From positions 1,240,001-1,304,000 of the forward strand of contig JABYQQ010000009.1 of assembly GCA_022605405.1 (NCBI GenBank): a DNA stretch of 64,000 nucleotides, written 5' to 3'. Every line of letters starts with the position of its first letter. Position 1 is the first letter of the stretch. Shown here piece after piece: positions 31,870-41,877 of this stretch. Position numbers and translations under genes: made by a program. The stretch is from Earliella scabrosa (lineage: Eukaryota; Basidiomycota; Agaricomycetes; Polyporales; Polyporaceae). The notes beneath the pieces are model-generated. The model saw only the letters and a list, made by a program, of their open reading frames with translations, ran no database searches and was not told where the DNA came from.

Positions 31870-34800
31870 TTACTGAGGAACATGGACAAGGACTCCTCCA
31901 ACCTTCTTACGCACCCAGCGGACCATCGGCACAGTTTGCGTGACGGCAGGGGCGGCCCTCGCCTCCACTTGCTCTTCGGTCGATGCGACACGAGCCCCCG
32001 AGCTTTGTCCTGTTGCACCCATGTGCCGAGCGCGCTTCCGAATAGGGCTTCTCGATCGAGCCCGCGGCGACTCGGAGGGGGAGGCTTGCTCGGTTCGCGA
32101 GTTCTTGCGTGCACGTTTGGTGGGCGGTTGATCCACGGGAGACCTTTCGGGACCTCGCGTGAAGTCTTGGGCTCGTGTCGATGGGCGGGCATCTGAGTGC
32201 CCATCCGCAGGGGGTGCGAACACCTCCTCATCAGTTTCCCCTTCAGCGTCGGGGTCAGAGGCGTAGGAGATTCCTGAGCGTGCTGTAGAGTCGCGCGAAA
32301 GAGACTCACTGCCCTCCGATTCGTTTGGAGACGAAACGGGGGCGCGGCGGCGTGTGTCGAACGGTCTGGGTTCGCTTGGGCGACCCCTGGTTGTCCGTCC
32401 CTCCGGCTCCGGCACCGCCTGGCTGGAAACCGGCGAAAGTAGGTCGCGGCGGAGGGCGGCCAAGCGCTCTCGGCGCAGGGCGATGCGCTCGGTGGTGGTG
32501 AGGGCCACGGGGGACGGAGAGAGGTCGTCGCTGGGCGGAGACTCGCTGCGATGCGTTGGACGGCCTTTCGGGCGACGTAGGTTTTCCCGACGAATGTCGT
32601 CGTCTTGGTCCTCATCGAACAGCCACGCGTTGTCTTCTTGCTCATGACCCCCCTCTGCATCCGGCTCGCTGGCGGTACGCGGAGAGGCTCGGTCCGCGAA
32701 ACCCTTTGCCTTCTCAAGCCGTCTGGGCGCCTCCCGCCGGGGCGCGTCTGGCCCCTCCCACGCCGCCAGTTCAAGCAGCTCGCGCCGGCCCTGCTCGTTC
32801 AAAGGCGAGTACCGCGCGCCCTCGGAGGCCCCTTCTGCGTCGCCGCCGTCGCGCGTACGTGCGCTTTTCTTTCGCGATCGCTTGGGGGGCAGTGCCGGGT
32901 CCTTGTCCTCGTCCTCGTCCTCGTCATCCTCGATGTTCGTCGGCCACTCCACATCGACATCCGGGTTCTGGACGGCCTGCGACAGACCCTTGTACAGGCT
33001 GCTGGCACCGATTTTGGACCCTTGGGCGATGAGCCGCTCGATCGCGCGTTTGACCGCCGGATGACCAGTGTCGATAAGCTCCTGACTGTCAATTGCGTGG
33101 TTCAGGAATTGATTCTTGCGTCGCAGAAGTTCGGCGAGCACACGCTTCGTGATGCGCACGTCCGTCCCGTCGACTCTGACGCGTCCCAATCGGGCAAGCT
33201 CATGGGTTCGCTTGATCCAGCGGAGCATTCTGACAGGTACCTGACTCTTCTTCGGCTTCTCACAGATCATGTCGACAACGATTTCGTCCGTGCCGAACTC
33301 TGCTCGAAGCCACCGAAGGGCGGCCCGAAAGCGCTCTTCCGCAGCTGAGACGGGTGGGGGACTGATAGGTGCCTCGTGCGGCGGGGAAGCAGGCTCAGGA
33401 GTGGATACGGGATGCGGCGAGTCTCGTCCCCGCTGGCGGCGCGAGGACGGGTCCGCGTCGCCCTGTGCGTCGCCCTCCCCGTGTGTGCGACCCGACGTCG
33501 AGTGGGTGGCGTGCTGGTCGGTTGTCTGGTCGGGCGCACGACCTGACGGGCTCTGGCCGTTGCGTGACTGCTGACCGGGGATTGTAACCAAGGGCCGAGG
33601 GCGAACCTTGTGTGTGGCCTTGAGAACGGGGGCGAGTTCTGGGCCCGTGGCAGGCGCAGGGGCTGGGGCGAGCTCGAGGGCATCCAGCAGCTGAAGTGAT
33701 GCCTCACGCGGGCTGGGGAAGTGCTGGCTGTGGTGCTCGACAGGGTCGACAGCTGCCATGGGAAGCACAGGGACAGGGTCCGACGCCGGGGGTAAGTCCA
33801 TGGGGTGTAGCTGGGCGAGCGCCTGGAGATGCGTACCCGTTAGGCAGTCCGTATGCGGTGAGGGGCTGGATTGAATGGACTCACCACACGTGTCCCGTCG
33901 CCGTCGACGAGGAGGCCGGCGGAATGGTCGACCCCATCCCCGCGAGATGACTCTTCGGGGGCGCGATGCTTGCATTGCGTTCAACCACAGTTACGGCAGG
34001 CACGGGGAGATGTACACACCTGATCCAGCCGACAGTATATCCCAAATTGGCAATGCGCCAGCATTCGCGACCTCTCCCGAGGATCCAAAGCCAGGACCTC
34101 GACGTCCTCATCGTCTTCTTTCAGAAAGATAAAATTACCATCCCCCGTGGTCTCGGCTACAGGATGGTACCAAAGCAGCCCTTGGACTTTGGTGCCCATG
34201 CTGATGACGACGTTGGCTGAAAAGCGAGCTTTGAGCATATGTCGGGCGCACGGTTTTGGGACGCAGACGAGCGTACCATCAATTAGTCTGATCGCGATGG
34301 CGAGTTCCCTGAGGAACGTGTTCATGTTGGTGAGGACGACGCCCTGGGCGCGAACATATCGTAGCCACAGTGTGAGAATGTCGACGCGCTTATAACCCCC
34401 AGGCCCGTGCGACGGATAGCGATAATCGAAGCCGAGCACCGCCACGGCTCCCTCGGCGGTCCAAACGTCGCCGTCCCCCCAGTGATTGTTTTCGGACACA
34501 TGACGCACCAATGGGAGCGGATTAAACTGTGCGAACGGGTTTGCGTGAGCCTATGATGACGACGCAGAACGCTGCCGAAGAACTTGCCTTGGCGTGGTGA
34601 GCGGCCGCAACCACCGGGGCGTACTCCGCAAGGCCGTCTTTGCGGCCGATATGCAGATCGGATGTAGGTGTGTCTGTCCGGCGGCTCAGACGAGCGTGAT
34701 CAGGTGAGACGGGGGATGAAGAAGAGTTTTGAGGAGACGAAGGCGAGGAACTGGGCACGTATGCGCCGTCTCTCTGAGAGCAATCGAAGTGAGGGCTGGT

Positions 34801-35694
34801 CTTCTCCAGGAGTTCAAGGCACTCACGAAACCATAATCCCCGAGCCCATTTTGAAGGACTTCCTCATAGATGTAGTCCTCATCGGGGACTCCAGCTCTAC
34901 CCGTCACCAGCATGTCCTTTGTCGAACCGAGTTGGGCCCACGCACGTGACACTCCGGCACCCGGCGCGGCTGGTTGTAGGAAAACGGGCCGCCCTGGCGC
35001 ATCGTGGCTCGCGTGCTCTACCAATTGCGGCCAGTCTCCGACTACCCCATCCCCACCAACGGCAAGGCAGCGCTGGTGAATCTTGCGGAGACCAATCCAG
35101 TAAGCCGAGATCACCAACGTCGCAGGCGAACCGTCATGCTCACCAGCCACTTGTGAACGAAGCCCTGCCGATCGACTTTGGGAAGACCAGGCCTGGGGCC
35201 GCGCTTCCCTAAGTCGATCTCAAGGGGCGGCCGCGCGGGCAGAACATTGCACGGACCGTCTCCACCACCATCACCGTGCGAGCTACGACCGACTACCTCC
35301 GCGCTGCCTCCATCACCTTCCCCTTGGAGCTGCGCTCGCGTCCCCTCAGAAAGCAGTCGCGCGAACTCTGTGAAGGCATTGACTGGCCGATCCGACCCAT
35401 CGTGACTCCACGCGGCCTCCGACCGGTGCGCGATCTCTTCGACGATCTCCGACTTGTGTCCTGACACCTACGCGCAGATGCGGTCACGCTCAGTTCAAGT
35501 CCTACAGGCAGCGTCTCCAGGGTTCACGAGCATCAAAGACGTACCTCGACTGCCGACGCTGGGTCTGACCGGGCCTCCTTCGGGACGCCCGACGAATCGC
35601 CATGACCACGGGCGACGACGCGAGAGTGCGTCGGAGTCACGGGGGAGAGAGGACTGGAGGCTTGCGTCGCAAGTGGCCCTGGACCATGTACCGC
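31870..35694 (-). CDS. Unknown large protein, all introns phase 0 (5' end unresolved)
   Basis: Seven exons join with perfect phase: 35545-35694, 35144-35467, 34827-35072, 34588-34773, 34020-34526, 33885-33968 and 31870-33822, giving at least 1149 residues. The intron at 34527-34587 uses a GC donor (GCAAGT). The best-conserved-looking part is exon 34020-34526 (VDILTLWLRYVRAQGVVLTN, LIDGTLVCVPKPC, VQGLLWYHPVAE). The last exon is mostly disordered, with acidic runs, basic clusters that could act as nuclear signals (KRSRKKSARTR, RSPIRKRARH), and one helical block (RWLRAEFGTDEIVVDMICEK). I recognise no domain. No ATG is found in the first exon, so the start lies further up, perhaps in the frame at 35705-36481. 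A nuclear role is inferred only from the basic clusters. Confidence 0.55.
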
Positions 35695-35704
35695 CTTTAG
35701 TCAC

Positions 35705-36481
35705 TCAACCATAGCCACAGAACCCACGCGCTGGCGACGCACCTCCAGGATCGGAGCGCTCTGCTTCCCCAGGGGTGCCCTCGCGCAAAGCCAGCCCGTT
35801 CGTGGTCCCTGCTGGCAGGCGGCAGGATCCATAAGTCGAACTTGCCAGCTGATTGCGTGGCGGTTCGGTTTCCGTGCTTTTGGAGCGCGCACGCCGGGCC
35901 TGCATGCGCACACAGTCCTCTCTGCCTTGCTCTTCCGATGCGCTTGCTTGCGCAGAGGGAGCGACTGGTGGATGTGCCTCCACGCCCGCAGACCCTTCCC
36001 TGCCTTCACCATCCAATCCGCAACCCTGCGCCGACGGAGGAACGGGAGATTGCTCGACCTGGCTGACCTGCTCCTTTGGCTCTGCCCTGCCGCCCACATT
36101 CACAGCTTGTTCGGGTTCCTTGTGTAGTGCGTACCTGTTATGAAGCGGCCCCAACAGAGCCTGCAATGTATGACGCACCTGACTGATTGGCACCCTCATT
36201 TTGCCCGCCCGAACGTACCCAAGAATGAGATTGTCAACGAACCATTCCCGTCGCGCGACGCCCCTCGGCGGCGTTGGCCCCAAGTCACCTCCACTTTGGC
36301 ACGCGCGAGCAATACGACCCCAATGGGTCGCGAGCCCCTTCGAGATGAGGAAAGAGACGACTTTGGCATCTGAAAGAGTGTTCACAGCAACGGATTTCCT
36401 CGGTCGCGTCGCATGCGCGCGCGCCAGAGCCTTTTGGCGCAACGACACGTTAACCAATGCATTACACACCATACGAAGCAC
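35705..36481 (-). CDS. Unknown open frame, possible 5' part of the preceding gene
   Basis: A 258-codon frame without an ATG at its edge (it opens with GTG). The first third looks coding (DAKVVSFLISKGLATHWGRI, VARREWFVDNLILGYVRAG), and an acceptor-like CTCTTTCAG precedes it. The rest is low-complexity and acidic. A donor GTGCGT near 35747 and an acceptor CTAAAG at 35695-35697 could join this region to the next exon, but the phase then fits another frame, so either a further intron or a frameshift intervenes. No family recognised. Confidence 0.35.
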   Translation of the reverse strand: MLRMVCNALVNVSLRQKALARAHATRPRKSVAVNTLSDAKVVSFLISKGLATHWGRIARACQSGGDLGPTPPRGVARREWFVDNLILGYVRAGKMRVPISQVRHTLQALLGPLHNRYALHKEPEQAVNVGGRAEPKEQVSQVEQSPVPPSAQGCGLDGEGREGSAGVEAHPPVAPSAQASASEEQGREDCVRMQARRARSKSTETEPPRNQLASSTYGSCRLPAGTTNGLALREGTPGEAERSDPGGASPARGFCGYG

Positions 36482-37298
36482 GCACGCGAAGTTGGTCGAT
36501 CTTGAGGTCCTGGCTGGTCAAGGGAGAATTTATGACCCTTCAGACACCGTGCGCGCCCGACGCCCTAGTCACTGAACACTTACAGAGCCTCCCCAGTCAG
36601 CAGCGTGCGTTGTGAGGGCGTCGAGACTGGCGTGGACATATTGGGCGCAGAGCGAGAGAGGGGAGGGCGACTGACGCGAAGTGAGTGCGTCGGAGGCGGG
36701 ATGCAATGGGCTCTTCGCGACCGAGCTCTTCACCAGGGCGCGATCACTTGCGGCCGCCCCGAGCGTCGGCCCACAACATTTTTGCTTGGGATATGAGGGC
36801 GTCATTCTTTGATCCTTGATCGATAATGACACCACTCATACAACGTGCGACCATGAAACGCCGATCGCACCCCCACACGACACGTTGCGTGCAGGAGCAG
36901 CGTTGACCAGTGAGCCGTTGAACTTGGGCGCCGCGCTCATGAGTGGTCCTGTGAAACCCCTCTGTAGTACGTATGCACCTTCCGTGAATCCTCGCGGGTG
37001 AGGGGAAGCACCTGAGCCACAGCCGCATGCCGCAGATACCGGATAAACTACGAGGACGCCATCAGCCGACGTCGGGGGCGGTCATATGGAGGGGGACTGA
37101 GCCAAATGTGGCGTAACCACCCCCTGGCGCCAATCGAGATCTACATCATAGCATTGCGCGAAGCTGGCAAGCGGGCCTCGGCGGTCGGTGAGTGTCTGCT
37201 TTGAGCAGGACGGGGGAAATAACGATCGCATTATGAGTGCTGATGATCAACAACACTACGTCGACATATGCAGCCACCCTCGAAATCCCCTGTTGCTG
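36482..37298. other. Stretch with possible upstream exons
   Basis: On the minus strand, 36590 to about 36760 reads as a possible exon ending at a consensus donor (TCT/GTAAGT at 36584-36589), with the residues SPLSLCAQYVHASLDALTTH. It may be an early exon of the unknown gene to its left. Nothing else is supported. Confidence 0.3.
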
Positions 37299-39271
37299 TC
37301 ACTTCGATGCCTTGAACCAACGCTTGCGAAACAGCGCCCACTCTCCTGCGGGTGTGCGACCAGCCCGTACCGCGAGCTCGACGGCCCCGCGTGACTTGAG
37401 TGCATTTTTATATGCCTTGAAGTTGTCGTCGACGGTCGAATGCTTGTATTTATGACCGGGGAAAGCAGTCTCGAACGCCGGCTGAACTCGGACCCCATCC
37501 GACATCAAGGTCGTCATCGCGTCGAACCCCGCGGCCATGTCGCAAGTGTACAACCAAGGCCAGCCGGCAGAGGACGGGCCACGCGGGGCCGGAGAGAGAT
37601 CAAGGCCAGTGTCCGACGACGGGCCACCTGCAAGCGGGGTGGTGACACATGGCGCGCTACCCGCGCGTGGCAGGAGAGCCGGGATGCGCGACGACGCTTG
37701 TGCCTCGTGGTCTCCATGGAACGTCGCGGTGGACGATGGGGGCGGCTGCGAAGGAGGGGGGCTGTCTGCTCCTGACGAGCGACCGGACTCGGACGCAAGC
37801 TTGCTGTGTCCGCCCTGAATCCACTCGGTGAAGTCTTCCTGACTCAACTCCCACCAATGGCTGCTGCCCTCCGAAGGTGTTGCGCTGAGGGTGGGGCTGG
37901 ATGCACGGACATGCAGGGAGCCGCATTCGGAGGAAGGGGACGCCGAGCGTACGGACAGCGAACGTGGAGTGTGAGTTGATGGAGCGCGTGCGACAGGGGT
38001 ATCGATGCGACGAACGACGATGCGAGGTGTGTACGGCAGGGCGGAGCTGAGAATGCGATCAGTTTGCCAATAGCTGGGGGCCTCAAAGGAGACGTACGTT
38101 GACGGTGTATCGGGATGAGTGCGCTTCGAAGGGTGCGAGGATTGGGGCATTCCAGGCGCCTGATTCACACCATCAGACCGAAAATGAAGGGGCCTGCCGC
38201 CCATGGCCGACAGGTTCAGACGGGAGCTCGTCGGGCCTTGATCAACCCACTGGTAAGACGGCCAGCGTGCGGTCGGCTTGGAATCGGGCGACGAGGTGCT
38301 CGGAGTCCTTAGGATGAAACCAGGGATGTATTGGTGCGATGACCGTGGTGACCGTCGGAGCGTCGCCGTTCTGTTCGGCGATGAGCGACAACAATACACG
38401 CTAGCGACAGAGTCCGTGACTGACCGTGTGCCACCAATACAACTGCACCTTCTTCTTGTCCTCCAGGCTCGCAGTAGCGGCGGCGGCGGCCTGCTCCGCA
38501 GACTCGCGGGCTTCAAGCTCGTCTTGCTGACGCTGTTTGGCATAGTATGGTGACATCGACATGGCGAACTTTTTGCCGTTCTGCCTGGAAGGGGTCACAG
38601 GCGGTGCGGGTAGGTGAATGGCGGGGGTGTGGGAGGCCCTGCCAGCCGACGGAGTGGCGATGACTTCGGGCGCGAGTGGGTCATGCGCCGCATCTGAGGA
38701 ATTTTGAGAGGCGGCCGCGATCGCCGGTGCTATGTAGCCATGGGGCGCATGAGGGAGCCTGAGAAGGGGCCACGAAGGAGTGAGGGCAGGAATGGACTCA
38801 CCCGTAAGATGAGCCTGCGCTCGAACGCCGCGTCGATGGCTGGCGATTGGACAGGACCGCAGGTCGGCCAGAAGCTCGTGAGCGCGAGAGCAGCACGGAA
38901 GGCACAGCCCAAATATGCACCCAGCGTTGACCGCACGAGGCACGACGCGGGCGGCACATTCGAGACCGGGACACAGTTGTCGTGGTGAGCCAGGAGGAGG
39001 TTTACCGCGCGGAAGGTCCGGTAGCCACTGAAAGTGACGGCAGCCGGCGAGCGCAGTGTCCACGTTACGAAGGCACTGTCGACACGGTAGGAATGATGAG
39101 GGAGAGGGAGACCACAGCGGCTCTGGCGATACTGACCACTTCATACCACAGCCCGTTGTTCTCCGGTTTCATCTTCCCAGCGCAAAGAAGCGGCACGGTG
39201 ACTCGCCCACTGGGACATAACGGACAGGTTTTGAGGTGGGCGAGGGGATTCGGGGGACTTGGCTCGCTCAT
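37299..39271 (-). CDS. Lineage-specific zinc-binding protein (GRF-like N-terminus), apparent frameshift
   Basis: Exons 39137-39271, 38425-39075 and 37299-38370. The N-terminus (KTCPLCPSGRVTVPLLCAGK then NNGLWYEVCLRN...CRHFQWL across the first intron) resembles a GRF-type zinc finger. A second cysteine cluster follows (CPGLECAARVV, CIFGLCLPCC). A coiled segment (KQRQQDELEARESAEQAAAA) leads to VQLYWWHT-NGDAPTVTTVIAP and FHPKDSEHL. The C-terminal domain has WPWLYTCDMAAGFDAM and GRTPAGEWALF. I recognise this architecture from abundant unnamed families in wood-decay Agaricomycetes; function is unknown. Near 38250 the frame shifts by one base: ...RTLAVLP runs to a stop, while the next frame continues WVDQGPTSSRLN. 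It is either a pseudogene or a sequence error. Both introns use the GTCAGT donor. Confidence 0.6.
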
Positions 39272-39415
39272 GGGCTGGTGCGAGGCCGCAGGGATCGCGC
39301 AAGACCGACTTGCAGCACGGGGACGGCACGATGGGAGGGCAGGCGACGTGAGGACAAGGGCGACAAGTGAGCTGAGGTGCAGGCGAGGCGAAGATATCGA
39401 AGAGGGCGGGGCAGC

Positions 39416-39422
39416 TATATAG
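39416..39422 (-). promoter_or_regulatory. TATA box upstream of the zinc-binding protein gene
   Basis: CTATATAG on the minus strand, about 145 bp before the ATG at 39271. Confidence 0.4.
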
Positions 39423-40027
39423 CCGCTCATTGACAATCAACAGGGCCCTAGGTCGCGCCATGTCGCGCTACGCGCGACATAGTCCTGCCGCATCGTACCT
39501 GAGTAAGATGATGTTGCGCGGCGAGTGGCGGGATGGGCCCAGAAAGAGGAGGACAGAGCTTGAGGGGCGTTCGGGGGATGACGAGCAATGGAAGGAAGCG
39601 GGGGTGTCGCGGGGGTGTCGCGACTGAGCGTGTCCCGAGGTCGACTCGGACGACGATGGGGGATGCAATAGATGTGATGTATGCAGAGCCCGTGCCGACG
39701 CAGGGCTGTAACGATGGTTAGGCGTGTGCATGGACGAATTCGCTGTGTGGTGGGGGATCGCAATGAAAGGCCGACGAATATGAGATGGAGAAGCGACGGA
39801 TTGGGGTCCGTGGGGCAGCAAAACCACGGCTGAAGGAGAGGAAAGCACATTGCACGAGTCACGAGTAGTGCTGGGGAAGTTGAAGAGGGCAAGGCAAATG
39901 TGAGGGTGGCAGGGAGACGAGTGCTGTCTGGTTGCCGACCGGTGTCCCGCGAGAGAGGATGTTCGCTGTGCCCTGGGGGATGACCGATGAGTGTCGGTGA
40001 AAGCTTCCTCAAGTGTGCGGAAGGCGA

Positions 40028-40483
40028 AAAGTACGCATGAGTGAAGGTGAGGCCTTCGTCAGAACTGTCGAACGCGTAGTAGGACCGGAGAGCAGATGGT
40101 CAGCGACAGGGGAAGTGTGCATGAGAGAAGCTCACCGGTTCGCGCGTTCGCGTAAACTGTTGAAGACGGGGGACGACGAGACCGCTCCTTCAGAGTAGCT
40201 GCGGAAGGCCAGACCAGTCAAGCTGGCCTCTTCTGTAGAAGTGTCGAAGGTCGGGTCCAACATGAGACGAAATGACCTTCGCGAATGTTGCAGAAGTGCG
40301 CATAAGTGAAGGTGAGCCCTTCGTCAGAACCGGCGAAGGGGTAGTACGAGAAGCTCACCCGTTCACGCGTTCGTGAAAACTGTTGAAGACGTCGGACGAC
40401 CAAACGGCTCCTTCAGAGTACCTGCGGAAGGCTACACCAGTCAAGCTGACGGCTTCTGTAGAAATGTCGAAGGTCGGGTCCAA
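40028..40483 (+). repeat. Tandem duplication, two units of about 190-230 bp
   Basis: Unit one (about 40028-40260) and unit two (about 40293-40483) share, in order, GTGAAGGTGAG, CCTTCGTCAGAAC, GAGAAGCTCACC, AAACTGTTGAAGAC, GGCTCCTTCAGAGTA-like, CCAGTCAAGCTG and GTCGAAGGTCGGGTCCAAC. Both hold the AAACTGTTGAAG core of the minisatellite at 25377-25710. Confidence 0.75.
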
Positions 40484-40813
40484 CCCCTTCATCTTCTTGC
40501 GGAGGCGGGAAGGCGGCTATGTGCAGCACTGCACTTCCGGCGAAGTGAGGAACAGAGCGGCGCCGACTCTGCACTTGTAGGGAAAGAGCGAACACCGCAA
40601 CGGTCCCTGGAGCGAAGCGATGCACATGCAGCGAGGGCATGTGCACAGAAGGCGTGAGTTGAAGGCACGAATGATGCCTGCGGGGGAATGGTGTGTCAGA
40701 ATGACTGCAACTGTACGGTGATAGCACGTACTTTGGAAAAACGGGGGAGGTGTAAGCTTTCTGGATAAGGTGGTGGCACACTTGGAGAGTGATGGTTAAT
40801 GGGGACTCGCGGC

Positions 40814-40894
40814 GCATCGTGCGTTTGCGGGCATCGTTTGCGGGCATCGTGCGTTTGCGGGCATCGTGCGTTTGCGGGCATCGTGCGTTTGCGG
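40814..40894 (+). repeat. 17-bp minisatellite, five units
   Basis: Unit GCATCGTGCGTTTGCGG; copies at 40814, 40831 (missing four bases), 40844, 40861 and 40878. The intact units are identical, which points to recent expansion. Confidence 0.85.
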
Positions 40895-41352
40895 CAGTAG
40901 GAACAGTGCGTGGGTGCATGTAAGACGTACTCCGCTACCGTCTATATACATAGATAACATACATTATAGGGAACGGAGGCCCAGGCCTTACGGAAGGCGT
41001 ACATGGGGGCAGATGGGACAAGCTCGTTAAGAAACGTGAGATGTAACCATACTGTGACAGACATGGTGGTATGAAGCTAAATGCACTACCTAGGGAATGC
41101 ATGTTCGTGATATGGGTTGCGCACAGAAGAAAGGTTGATGAAGCTGTAGACGGACGCGGGATGAGATAAGGGACGTGGAGGGGAGTACAAGAGTGGTGGA
41201 TAACGTTGATGAAGAATGCGGAAGAGCATATGTGGGTAAAGGGAAGGTTGGAAGGGGAAACCTTCTTGGATTTCGCAGATGTTGATGGAGGGCGAGGGCG
41301 AGGCCGCGTGGACCAGGTCGCTTGTGAGATGGAGGCGGTGCGAGCACGTGGG

Positions 41353-41398
41353 GGCGTCAAACATCCGCCGGATCCGGCGGAAGATGCACGGTAATCCA
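41353..41398 (+). repeat. GC palindrome repeat, right copy
   Basis: Contains the perfect palindrome CCGCCGGATCCGGCGG, flanked by ATGCACG. It matches the reverse complement of 24786-24840 over about 45 bases, with one nine-base unit fewer. Confidence 0.6.
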
Positions 41399-41877
41399 GT
41401 TAATCAGGGGTGACCAAGGGTTAACCGTGACTGCACTAAGAAGTTCGGCAGAAGCCGCATTCTCCGATCGAAAGTCCGACGTGTTCCGCATTTGGGACTT
41501 CGACGGATTCGACTCTGTGACAGCCCTCCTGGGCATCGAGGGACATCATGATAAGAAAAGATCGACTATCATCTTTTCAACATGGTCGGCAACGGAGACT
41601 AGAAGGACATCGACTCCGCACACTGTGGAGAGCTCGGAAGAACGTAACCATATGCCACATTCAGCTGCACTGGCGTCGCTGGATGAAGGGCAACGCCTCG
41701 CAAGGACACGAACGCGTTCAATTCACGGGATGCATCCATCTTTACATAGAGTGTATGAGTGGTTCAGAACATCCGTCCGCGGCCGTCTAGGCGCGATGAA
41801 TCACATACTATACAACATCCGCACACATGCGCGCGCCTCCTTCTTTCCTTCCACCAATCCACTCACACCTTCACGCA

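Larger units (their letters stand above)
39423..41877. other. Repeat-bearing stretch without a supported gene
   Basis: About 2.4 kb with no recognisable gene. It carries the tandem duplication at 40028-40483, the 17-bp minisatellite at 40814-40894 and the GC palindrome at 41360-41396. Short frames exist but none shows a start, signal peptide or family. Confidence 0.5.

Noticed and set aside
25902..41400. TET/JBP dioxygenase gene travelling with the KDZ transposase
   Set aside because: Such genes are linked to KDZ elements in mushrooms, but no frame here shows the iron-binding HxD pattern and its flanking strands.
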